Positions 1 through 5,380 of a stretch of DNA of 5,715 bases are shown here, in pieces (the first letter of the stretch is position 1; each line of letters opens with the position of its first letter). This stretch comes from Bacteroidales bacterium. Its GTDB lineage: Bacteria; Bacteroidota; Bacteroidia; Bacteroidales; WCHB1-69. The translations under genes and the position numbers were made by a program. The notes under the pieces are model-generated. The model worked only from the letters and a program-made list of their open reading frames with translations, was not told the origin of the DNA and made no database searches. The stretch lies in assembly GCA_031264975.1 (NCBI GenBank), contig JAISDH010000149.1:1-5715 (forward strand), given 5' to 3'.

Positions 1-35
1 GAGTTTCCAATGTCCCTACCTTAAAATTTATAATA

Positions 36-150
36 TGTCAACGAACCCCTGATATTTCGCCCGCTAAGGCGGGCGAAATCCCTTAAGGGATTTGTCAACG
101 AACTCCTGATACAGGAATCCTCCCTTAGAATGTCAACGAACTCCTGATAT
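36..150. repeat. Three direct repeats TGTCAACGAACTCCTGATA
   Basis: Three copies of a 19-20 bp unit lie at 36-55 (one C for T difference), 93-111 and 131-150. Start-to-start distances are 57 and 38 bases. The first spacer is filled by two palindromes (see 54-93); the second is only about 19 bases long and unrelated. No gene is visible in 1-200. The unit is probably a dispersed intergenic repeat. The unequal spacing and the palindromic spacer argue against a CRISPR array. The function is unknown. Confidence 0.8.
54..93. repeat. Adjacent hairpin and perfect palindrome
   Basis: Positions 54-64 pair perfectly with 69-79 (11 bp GC-rich stem, 4-base loop TAAG). Overlapping this, 76-93 is an 18 bp perfect palindrome centred on CTTAAG. 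The two structures share 76-79, so they cannot both form fully in one strand. They sit exactly between two copies of the direct repeat. A bidirectional terminator is possible for the hairpin, but no U-tract follows and no gene end is near, so I treat it as part of the repeat element. Confidence 0.75.
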
Positions 151-166
151 ATGACAATTAATATTA

Positions 167-200
167 GTGGACGAGTGGACGAGTGAACAAGTGGACAAGT
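167..200. repeat. Tandem octamer array GTGGACGA
   Basis: Four consecutive octamers start at 167, 175, 183 and 191 (GTGGACGA twice, then GTGAACAA and GTGGACAA), followed by a further GT. The same octamer family recurs near the other end of the window at 5208-5231. Eight is not a multiple of three, so no repeated peptide would be encoded. This is an intergenic low-complexity repeat. Confidence 0.8.
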
Positions 201-210
201 AATTTATAAG

Positions 211-292
211 CGCTCAGATGACACAGATTTAAAGGATTTTCGCAGATAAGAAAAAAATCTGCGGTCATCTACATTAATCTGCGTCATCTGCG
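211..292. repeat. Long imperfect inverted repeat (AGATGACnCAGAT arms)
   Basis: The left arm, about 211-246, is matched by the reverse complement of the right arm, about 257-292. Shared blocks are CGC..AGATGAC.CAGATT at the outside and CGCAGAT at the inside, around an A-rich loop of about 10 bases. Each arm also contains internal variants of CAGAT, so the arms are themselves repetitive. Sequences of this style are common as dispersed intergenic repeats in bacterial genomes; that is from memory and not tested here. No flanking target duplication is apparent. Confidence 0.7.
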
Positions 293-311
293 TGCTTGTT
301 GTCTGAATTAT

Positions 312-530
312 GTTCTTTGTTTTTGTAATTATTAGCCTGTTGTGTCCCCAGGGGATTTGTGCCACGTCGCGTGGCACAAATGGATATTTAATTGAGTAAA
401 ACTTATACCACTGTAAAATAGCATAAACATTCCGGCGCGAAAAGCCTTTTATCTCAGGAAATTCATGTTTCAACTCAATAGCAATTTGGTCAATAAACCC
501 ACTACCCCAACCTAAATTTTTTTGCTTTGT
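312..530 (-). pseudogene. YhcG/DUF1016-type nuclease, N-terminal domain remnant
   Basis: Reading the minus strand from about 530 gives roughly 73 codons in one open frame that match the N-terminal DUF1016 (YhcG_N) domain of PDDEXK-type nuclease proteins. Recognisable pieces in order are GWGSGFIDQIAIELKHEFP, IKGFSRRNVYAILQWYKFYS and VAQIPWGHNRLIITKTKN. The WGS..ID..A..LK.EFP, KGFS.RN and VAQIPWGHN motifs are the family signature. Intact family members are usually several hundred residues with a C-terminal nuclease domain. Here there is no convincing start codon, and similarity stops near 312, where the frame runs into the hairpin repeat at 211-292. Upstream it ends at the heptamer module at 547-586. 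The fragment is therefore truncated at both ends and presumed non-functional. The family assignment is from motif memory; the frame itself is intact, so decay may be recent or the piece may have been carried by the repeats. Confidence 0.72.
355..381. repeat. 12 bp-stem palindrome inside the nuclease remnant
   Basis: Positions 355-366 pair perfectly with 370-381 around a 3-base loop (TCG). On the minus strand this stem encodes the FVPRDVAQI part of the DUF1016 remnant, where the near-symmetry of the codons for VP and VAQ accounts for much of the palindrome. It could still act as an RNA hairpin, but no T-tract follows on either strand, so a terminator role is not supported. Confidence 0.6.
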
Positions 531-546
531 CTTTTTCGCCCATCTT

Positions 547-586
547 GGCTTGCCTGCCTGTTGCTTGTTGCTTGTTGCTTGTTGCC
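547..586. repeat. Heptamer module (GCAACAA type), left copy
   Basis: A 40-base block read on the minus strand is built of CAAGCAA-type heptamers ending in CAGGCAGGCAAGCC. It matches 4896-4935, on the opposite strand, at 38 of 40 positions. Translated, both copies give the same peptide (SWLACLLLVACCLLP), which creates spurious cysteine/leucine-rich open frames. It lies about 30 bases past the rfbC stop codon and just upstream of the nuclease remnant. Confidence 0.85.
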
Positions 587-594
587 CGTATTTT

Positions 595-618
595 TCCTTT
601 CGCCCTTTCGCCCTTTTA
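595..618. repeat. CCCTTTCG octamer array at the rfbC 3' end
   Basis: Three octamers of the CCCTTTCG family start at 595, 603 and 611. The last runs into the rfbC stop codon at 616-618. The same family occurs at 5019-5034 and 5252-5299. Positions 610-626 also form a near-palindrome (GCCC, TTTTAAAA, one unpaired C, GGGC) spanning the stop codon. That could form a weak hairpin at the operon end, but it has no proper terminator tail. Confidence 0.7.
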
Positions 619-1158
619 AAACGGGCTTACAAAGTCTTCAAACAAAGGGCTTTGTTTATCTTTTTCTGATACGATGGGGGATTCTATTCCCCATGAGATA
701 TTTAGAAGAGGGTCATTCCAGCGAATGGACATTTCGGAATCTTTGTTATAATAGTTCGTTACCTTATATTGAAATACGGTATTATTTTCTAAGGCAATAA
801 ATCCATGCGCAAAACCTTCCGGTATCCAGAAAAAGGAATTGTTTTTGGTATCAAGTTTTAATGCAAAATGTTTTCCGAATGTAGGTGAGGTCTTCCGCAG
901 GTCAACAGCGACGTCTAAAACGGAACCGACTACGACGCGTACCAATTTCCCCTGTGCAAACGGAGGCGCCTGCAAATGCAAGCCCCGAATAACTCCTTTA
1001 TGCGAAACGGATTGGTTATCCTGTACAAACGTTGCTTCCAATCCCAATGAGGAAAATAGCTGTTTGTTGTATGATTCAAAAAAGAGCCCTCTGTCGTCTG
1101 TAAAGATTGAAGGCGTTAGAATCAGTAATCCCTCTATGGGCGTTTTTTGTATGTTCAT
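616..1158 (-). CDS. rfbC: dTDP-4-dehydrorhamnose 3,5-epimerase
   Basis: This 180-residue protein is the usual full length for RmlC/RfbC, a cytoplasmic cupin enzyme. It converts dTDP-4-keto-6-deoxy-D-glucose to dTDP-4-keto-L-rhamnose, the third step of dTDP-L-rhamnose synthesis for surface glycans. Visible family motifs are the F.D.RG.F.E.Y stretch (19-30), QDN.S.S..GV.RGLH (46-61), QGKLVRV..G...DVAVDLR (69-88), IPEGFAHGF (112-120) and a C-terminal SEKD (164-167). By family alignment the catalytic dyad is His61 with Asp167, and Tyr131 is the likely acid; Lys71 and Arg58 would bind the substrate. All are present. It is the last gene of the run, starting 10 bases after the pssA stop with no clear Shine-Dalgarno. 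The other rhamnose genes (rfbA, rfbB, rfbD) are not in the window. Its stop codon touches an octamer repeat, but the conserved core is intact, so the enzyme should be functional. Confidence 0.95.
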   Translation of the reverse strand: MNIQKTPIEGLLILTPSIFTDDRGLFFESYNKQLFSSLGLEATFVQDNQSVSHKGVIRGLHLQAPPFAQGKLVRVVVGSVLDVAVDLRKTSPTFGKHFALKLDTKNNSFFWIPEGFAHGFIALENNTVFQYKVTNYYNKDSEMSIRWNDPLLNISWGIESPIVSEKDKQSPLFEDFVSPF

Positions 1159-1168
1159 AAATTAAAGG

Positions 1169-1873
1169 CTATGATTCGTTGTTTTTGGCAATGATGTTTC
1201 CAATGAACGATAAAATAAGATAGACGAAAATAATAAAAGGAATTGAACGAAACTGCAATAAAACAGCCAGCACAATGGCGCAAAAAATCAAGATATAGCG
1301 GAAAATATTGTTCCGTAACTTGGCGTCTTTGAATTTGAGCGACAATAAAGGTACGTTTATCACCATGAGTATGCACAGTAACAATATTACGGCAGCGTAA
1401 ATAAAAAATGAATAGGGGTTCTGTGGAAAAAATACAAAAGAGATAAGTACAAATGCCGCCGCAGGAGAAGGTAAACCGTAAAAGATGTCCGTCTGTCGTG
1501 CATCCAGATTGAATTTTGCCAGCCGAAGAGCAACAAAACAGGGGTACAAAATAGACAAGATAGCGGGAATAAAGGATATACCATATATTGCATTGCTGCA
1601 TATTCCGGTTTCAAGGAACAGGCAGTAGATAATTATCGCCGGAGAAACGCCGAAGGAAACCATATCTACCAAAGAATCCAATTCTTTTCCGATGTTTGAC
1701 TTTACATGCAGTAAACGAGCAGCAAAGCCATCAAAAAAATCAAAAACAGACGCAAGCAATACCATAACCGCCGCTTCCTTTAAATATCCACCCGTCGACA
1801 GCAAAATGGCAAAGCACCCGCATGTCAAATTAAATAAGGTAATTATGTTTGGAATATGTTTCTTCATCATCAT
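1169..1873 (-). CDS. pssA: CDP-diacylglycerol--serine O-phosphatidyltransferase
   Basis: This 234-residue integral membrane protein transfers phosphatidate from CDP-diacylglycerol to L-serine, giving phosphatidylserine, the precursor of phosphatidylethanolamine. The CDP-alcohol phosphatidyltransferase signature D-x2-D-G-x2-A-R-x8-G-x3-D-x3-D is complete at residues 45-70 (Asp45, Asp48, Gly49, Ala52, Arg53, Gly62, Asp66, Asp70). The four aspartates bind the metal and the substrate. The early N-P-N-like IPNIITLFNL segment and the LDSLVDMVSFGVSPA stretch are typical of the Bacillus-type (class II) PssA. Hydrophobic segments lie near 12-28, 33-46, 72-88, 97-113, 136-150, 155-174, 189-207 and 211-228. 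Three consecutive ATG codons (1873-1865) make the exact start uncertain by two residues. It follows ruvB by 6 bases. The usual partner gene psd is not in view. A different head-group specificity within the family cannot be wholly excluded. Confidence 0.93.
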   Translation of the reverse strand: MMMKKHIPNIITLFNLTCGCFAILLSTGGYLKEAAVMVLLASVFDFFDGFAARLLHVKSNIGKELDSLVDMVSFGVSPAIIIYCLFLETGICSNAIYGISFIPAILSILYPCFVALRLAKFNLDARQTDIFYGLPSPAAAFVLISFVFFPQNPYSFFIYAAVILLLCILMVINVPLLSLKFKDAKLRNNIFRYILIFCAIVLAVLLQFRSIPFIIFVYLILSFIGNIIAKNNES

Positions 1874-1879
1874 CTTTTT

Positions 1880-2914
1880 CTAATCAAATAAAGAAAGAGT
1901 CTCCCCCTCTTCTTTCCTTCTGAAAATACCCAAATGTTCATAAGCCAAATTTGTAACTTCCCGTCCGCGGGGCGTTCGCATTAAAAAACCTTCCTGTATT
2001 AAAAAAGGTTCATACACTTCTTCTATCGTTCCGGCGTCTTCGCCCACTGCGGTTGCAATGGTTGTAAGTCCGACAGGACCGCCTTTGAATTTATCAATAA
2101 TCGTTGTCAGGATGCGGTTGTCCATTTCGTCCAAACCATGCGCGTCTACATTCAGAGCAGACAAACCGTAACGGGCAATTTCCAAATCAATTTCCCCGCT
2201 ACCTTTAATTTGCGCAAAATCCCGTATACGGCGTAATAACAGGTTAGCAATACGGGGAGTACCTCTGCTTCGTCGGGCAATTTCCGTTGCCGCCAATTTG
2301 TTTATCGCTATTTTTAAAATCCCTGCCGAACGTGTAATGATTTTCTCCAATGTTGCCGTATCATAATAGTTTAAACGTAAGTTTATCCCAAATCGAGAAC
2401 GCAGAGGCGCCGTCAACAGTCCCGAACGGGTGGTTGCCCCTACCAACGTAAACGGATTTAAGCCTATCTGAACATTTCGCGCATTAGGACCCGATTCGAT
2501 AAGGATATCTATTTTATAATCTTCCATGGCAGAATATAAATATTCCTCCACCACGGGAGACAGTCGATGAATTTCATCAATGAAAAGAATGTCATTTGGC
2601 TCTAAATTCGTAAGCAATCCCGCCAAATCACCGGGTTTGTCTATAACAGGTCCCGATGTTACTCTGAGACTAACGCCCATTTCGTTGGCAATAATGTGAG
2701 ATAACGTTGTTTTTCCCAATCCGGGAGGTCCGTGTAATAAGACATGGTCTAATGATTCACGACGTTGCTTTGCGGCATGGACAAATATTTTGAGATTTTC
2801 TACCACTTTCTCCTGTCCTGCAAATTCAATAAATCCACTCGGACGGATTACTTTTTCTATCTCCTTTTCCGTGAAACTCATCTTATTGCTGTCGGGGTCT
2901 AAATTAGGATTCAT
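1880..2914 (-). CDS. ruvB: Holliday junction branch migration ATPase RuvB
   Basis: This 344-residue protein is of typical length (E. coli 336). RuvB hexamers, loaded by RuvA, pump DNA through Holliday junctions during recombination and fork repair. Visible elements are the RP..F.EFAGQ N-terminal stretch (24-34), Walker A GPPGLGKTT (62-70), Walker B ILFIDEIH (109-116), sensor 1 GATTR (159-163), the arginine-finger segment APLRSRFGI (169-177) and sensor 2 RGTPRIA (217-223). A C-terminal winged helix carries GGPVGL (278-283), EPFLIQ.GF..RTPRGR (302-318). All motor residues are intact. The ATG at 2914 is preferred over Met12 because related proteins carry a short N-terminal tail. The gene starts 24 bases after the parE stop in an AT-rich gap and is followed by pssA after 6 bases, which implies cotranscription. 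ruvA is absent from the window. Confidence 0.97.
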   Translation of the reverse strand: MNPNLDPDSNKMSFTEKEIEKVIRPSGFIEFAGQEKVVENLKIFVHAAKQRRESLDHVLLHGPPGLGKTTLSHIIANEMGVSLRVTSGPVIDKPGDLAGLLTNLEPNDILFIDEIHRLSPVVEEYLYSAMEDYKIDILIESGPNARNVQIGLNPFTLVGATTRSGLLTAPLRSRFGINLRLNYYDTATLEKIITRSAGILKIAINKLAATEIARRSRGTPRIANLLLRRIRDFAQIKGSGEIDLEIARYGLSALNVDAHGLDEMDNRILTTIIDKFKGGPVGLTTIATAVGEDAGTIEEVYEPFLIQEGFLMRTPRGREVTNLAYEHLGIFRRKEEGETLSLFD

Positions 2915-2938
2915 TTGTTTTTTATATGATTATGGAAT

Positions 2939-4777
2939 TTATATGGCAATATCTTCTTCTACGCGCAGGTTATTGATAATAAAGGTTTGTCTTTCCATTG
3001 TGTTTTCGCCCATATAGTAAGAGAGCAGTTCGTCAACCATTGTATTTTTTCCCAAAACAACGGGGTCAAGTCGAATATTTTTGCCAATGAAATGTTTAAA
3101 TTCGTCGGGAGAGATTTCTCCCAATCCTTTAAATCGGGTTATCTCCGGTTTTCCGCTTAACTTTTCGATAGCCGCAATACGTTCTTCTTCCGAATAACAA
3201 TAGAGCGTTTCCTTTTTATTTCTTACCCTGAAAAGAGGCGTCTGCAAAATATACACATGACCGCCTTTAATCAATTCGGGGAAAAACCGCAGAAAGAATG
3301 TTAGTAATAACAAACGAATATGCATCCCATCCACATCTGCGTCGGTAGCAATAATGATATTGTTGTAACGTAAACCTTCTATTCCGTCTTCTATATTCAA
3401 GGCGGCTTGCAGCAAATTAAATTCTTCATTTTCGTAGACCACCTTTTTGGTTTTATTATGTGTATTGAGTGGTTTTCCTCGCAAAGAAAACACCGCCTGC
3501 AAGTCGGCATTACGTGATTTGGTAATGGAACCGGAAGCCGAATCCCCTTCGCTGATAAACAATGTTGTTTCTAAGCGGCGTTCACTTTTTTCGTCTGTAA
3601 GGTGAAAGTTGCAGTCTCGTAGTTTTTTATTTACCAAACTCGACTTCTTGGCGCTGTCTTTTGATATTTTCCGAATGCCTGCTATTTCTTTACGGTCTTT
3701 TTCCGATTCTATAATTTTATTTTGCAAGGCTGTCGCTACATCGGAATGAATATGAAGATAATTATTCAAAAGTTTGCTCACCATGTCATTAATATACCAG
3801 CGAACAGTAGGCCCTCCTTTTTTCATATCGGTAGAACCTAATTTTGTTTTGGTTTGAGATTCAAAAATAGGGTCTTGTATTCGGATACTTAACGCGGTAC
3901 TGATAGATTGACGAATATCGTTAGGGTCGTATTCTTTTTTATAGAAATCTCTAACCGTTTTCACGATAGCTTCCCGCAGAGCTTGTTGATGCGTTCCGCC
4001 ATGTATGGTATTTTGTCCGTTGACAAAGGTAAAATATTCTTCTCCGTTCCCTCTTTCCATGTGGGTAATGGCTAATTCAAAATCTTTATCCTGCAAATGA
4101 ATAATCGGGTAAACAGTTGTTCCGTTAATATTTTGCGTTAACAAATCAAGTAAGCCGTTTTTGGAAACATAGCGTTGTCCGTTAAGGGCAATTGTAAGTC
4201 CCCGATTCAGGTATACATAATTCCACAACATGCGTTCTATATATTCAAAATAGAATTTATAATTTCCGAATATTTCTTCGTCGGGAATAAAAACAATACG
4301 CGTTCCATTCAATTCGGTTGTAGTTTCCACCGGATAATCTTGTGTAATAAGTCCTCCTGAAAATTCTACCGTCTTCATTTTTCCTTCACGAATGGTTTGA
4401 ATTTTAAAATACTTCGACAACGCATTCACCGCCTTTGTCCCTACTCCATTCATCCCTATCGACTTTTGAAAAACATCGGAATCGTACTTTCCGCCCGTAT
4501 TCATCTTAGATACGCAATCAATCGCTTTATCCAAAGGTATTCCCCGTCCATAATCACGTATAGATACCTGGTTTTCCTTTATATTAATTTCGATAGTTCG
4601 CCCAAACCCCATCATATATTCATCAATAGAGTTGTCGATGACTTCCTTTACCATAATATATATTCCGTCATCCTGAGAAGAACCCTCTCCCAATTTGCCA
4701 ATATACATACCCGGACGCTGACGAATATGCTCATTCCATTTTAGCGTTATTATCTTATCACTTGTGTAAGCATTCAT
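2939..4777 (-). CDS. parE: DNA topoisomerase IV subunit B
   Basis: This 612-residue type IIA topoisomerase ATPase subunit pairs with ParC to unlink sister chromosomes. The GHKL ATPase domain shows RPGMYIG (21-27), KEVIDNSIDEY with general-base Glu45 and Mg-binding Asn49, DYGRGIP (75-81), GMNGVGTKAVNALS (108-121) and the transducer-lysine motif QTKTKLGS (308-315). The TOPRIM domain has EGDSASG with metal-binding Glu410, LRGKPLN (432-438), DADVDG (479-484) and RFKGLGE (548-554). Length, the missing insert of proteobacterial GyrB and the YMMGFGR and MNTGGKYDSD segments favour ParE over GyrB. The frame stays open for 74 more codons upstream, but that part runs into the heptamer repeat. The ATG at 4777 puts RPGMYIG at the usual distance from the N terminus. 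A TTG at 4831 behind AAAAGGGGGA is a less likely alternative. It is the first gene of the four-gene run. Confidence 0.94.
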   Translation of the reverse strand: MNAYTSDKIITLKWNEHIRQRPGMYIGKLGEGSSQDDGIYIMVKEVIDNSIDEYMMGFGRTIEINIKENQVSIRDYGRGIPLDKAIDCVSKMNTGGKYDSDVFQKSIGMNGVGTKAVNALSKYFKIQTIREGKMKTVEFSGGLITQDYPVETTTELNGTRIVFIPDEEIFGNYKFYFEYIERMLWNYVYLNRGLTIALNGQRYVSKNGLLDLLTQNINGTTVYPIIHLQDKDFELAITHMERGNGEEYFTFVNGQNTIHGGTHQQALREAIVKTVRDFYKKEYDPNDIRQSISTALSIRIQDPIFESQTKTKLGSTDMKKGGPTVRWYINDMVSKLLNNYLHIHSDVATALQNKIIESEKDRKEIAGIRKISKDSAKKSSLVNKKLRDCNFHLTDEKSERRLETTLFISEGDSASGSITKSRNADLQAVFSLRGKPLNTHNKTKKVVYENEEFNLLQAALNIEDGIEGLRYNNIIIATDADVDGMHIRLLLLTFFLRFFPELIKGGHVYILQTPLFRVRNKKETLYCYSEEERIAAIEKLSGKPEITRFKGLGEISPDEFKHFIGKNIRLDPVVLGKNTMVDELLSYYMGENTMERQTFIINNLRVEEDIAI

Positions 4778-4810
4778 TAGATAGTCTTCTTTTATTTCTT
4801 TTACTGTCGG

Positions 4811-4818
4811 CAAAGGTA
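4811..4818 (-). promoter_or_regulatory. Candidate -7 element TACCTTTG upstream of parE
   Basis: On the minus strand this octamer is an exact match to the Bacteroidota TAnnTTTG -7 consensus, 33 bases before the parE ATG. No TTTG -33 element sits at the usual 19-21 base spacing (that stretch is G-rich), so support is weak. A start here would leave a leader of under 30 bases and would exclude the upstream in-frame TTG. Confidence 0.3.
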
Positions 4819-4848
4819 TTATTTTTTTCAAGATTACATCCCCCTTTT

Positions 4849-4856
4849 CAAAATTA
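4849..4856 (-). promoter_or_regulatory. Second candidate -7 element TAATTTTG
   Basis: This is another exact TAnnTTTG match on the minus strand, 71 bases before the parE ATG, in an AT-rich stretch next to the repeat region. It also has no well-placed -33 TTTG. It would give a leader of about 65 bases containing the G-rich AAAAGGGGGA stretch. Either or neither of the two boxes may be used. Confidence 0.28.
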
Positions 4857-4895
4857 ATTAATAACCAACCATTGTTAATAAGGTGACGAGAACAA

Positions 4896-4935
4896 GGCAG
4901 CAAGCAGCAAGCAACAAGCAACAGGCAGGCAAGCC
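4896..4935. repeat. Heptamer module (GCAACAA type), right copy, inverted
   Basis: This 40-base block on the plus strand matches the reverse complement of 547-586 with two differences (both A to G). It begins GGCAGCAAGCAGCAAGC and ends CAGGCAGGCAAGCC. Together the two copies flank the whole four-gene operon as inverted repeats about 4.3 kb apart. Confidence 0.85.
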
Positions 4936-4940
4936 ATGAA

Positions 4941-5000
4941 AAAGAAGGGCAAAAGGAAATACAGGCAGCCAGCAACAAGCAATAGACAACAAGGCACAAG
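4941..5000. repeat. Degenerate second heptamer module
   Basis: After the main copy comes GGGCAAAAGGAAATAC and then a looser heptamer stretch (CAGGCAGCCAGCAACAAGC, then AATAGACAACAAGGCACAAGG). The order GGGC(G/A)AAAGGAAA..TAC.GGC followed by CAACAAGC is the same as that read on the minus strand from 613 to 570. The modules are therefore arranged as a recurring chain and not as isolated repeats. Confidence 0.6.
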
Positions 5001-5018
5001 GAAATGTTCGTTGTTTGT

Positions 5019-5034
5019 TCCTTTCGCCCTTTCT
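5019..5034. repeat. Short CCCTTTCG octamer pair
   Basis: Two octamers, TCCTTTCG and CCCTTTCT, belong to the same family as the arrays at 595-618 and 5252-5299. They lie just before the stem-loop element that begins near 5042. Confidence 0.6.
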
Positions 5035-5041
5035 TCTGTCT

Positions 5042-5185
5042 GAATTTTGCTCGGGATTGCTTGCTTTCTGGATTGCTTCGTTCCTCGCAATGACGGAAAA
5101 CCGTCTGACGTTACGCCTATTGCATTGCACACGCTTACTCGTCATTGCGAGGAACGAAGCAATCCAGAGTTTTTGAGCAGGATTC
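5042..5185. repeat. Stem-loop repeat element with 29 bp perfect inverted repeat
   Basis: Positions 5067-5095 and 5140-5168 are perfect reverse complements over 29 bp, with a 44-base loop. Outside these, 5042-5052 and 5175-5185 are complementary at 9 of 11 positions, and the two mismatches would be G-U pairs in RNA. The whole element is about 144 bases. The arm motif GTCATTGCGAGGAACGAAGC resembles dispersed repeats I recall from several unrelated bacterial genomes; this was not checked. It contains no open frame of note. It could be a MITE-like or REP-like element. No target-site duplication is evident. Confidence 0.85.
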
Positions 5186-5207
5186 ACCGGATGAAAGGAT
5201 GAAAACA

Positions 5208-5231
5208 GTGAACAAGTAGACAAGTGGACGA
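5208..5231. repeat. GTGGACGA octamer array, right copy
   Basis: Three octamers (GTGAACAA, GTAGACAA, GTGGACGA) are followed by GT. They are the same family and same strand as 167-200. The array sits between the stem-loop element and the CCCTTTCG array. Confidence 0.75.
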
Positions 5232-5251
5232 GTTTCTGCTTGCGTCTTGTT

Positions 5252-5299
5252 CCCTTTCGCCCTTTCGTCCCTTCGTCCCTTCGCCCTTTCTTCCCTTTC
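5252..5299. repeat. CCCTTTCG octamer array, six units
   Basis: Six contiguous octamers start at 5252, 5260, 5268, 5276, 5284 and 5292 (CCCTTTCG twice, TCCCTTCG twice, CCCTTTCT, TCCCTTTC). This is the longest array of this family in the window and ends about 80 bases before the thioesterase start. The strand is strongly pyrimidine-biased. The 5300-5380 stretch that follows is AT-rich and should hold the promoter of the next gene. I see only a TATAAT at 5344-5349 and no convincing Bacteroidota-type promoter there. Confidence 0.8.
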
Positions 5300-5380
5300 A
5301 TCTACTGAGAACAATATTTTCATCATTTCTACGATATTACACGTATAATAATATTTAGCAAAGAATAAAGGTAAAAAGAT

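Noticed and set aside
36..150. CRISPR-like array of three repeats
   Set aside because: Spacers are of unequal length (about 37 and 19 bases), the first is a palindrome, only three units exist and no cas gene is near.
355..381. Rho-independent terminator
   Set aside because: The stem is strong, but no T-run follows on either strand and the symmetry is largely explained by coding content of the nuclease remnant.
522..800. Plus-strand frame with cysteine/leucine-rich hydrophobic start, as if a signal peptide
   Set aside because: The hydrophobic peptide is a translation of the heptamer repeat, and the remainder is antisense to rfbC.
839..1165. Plus-strand frame opposite rfbC
   Set aside because: It is a shadow of the antisense strand; the rfbC frame carries all catalytic motifs.
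1155..1614. Minus-strand frames overlapping pssA in another frame
   Set aside because: They lie inside the well-supported pssA gene and show no family motifs of their own.
2939..4777. GyrB instead of ParE
   Set aside because: The 612-residue length, the YMMGFGR and MNTGGKYDSD wording and the lack of a GyrB-type insert favour topoisomerase IV, though the two families are close.
4843..4848. Upstream ATG next to the G-rich stretch as a start or leader peptide
   Set aside because: The ATG just after GGGG is followed immediately by TAA and is not in the parE frame.
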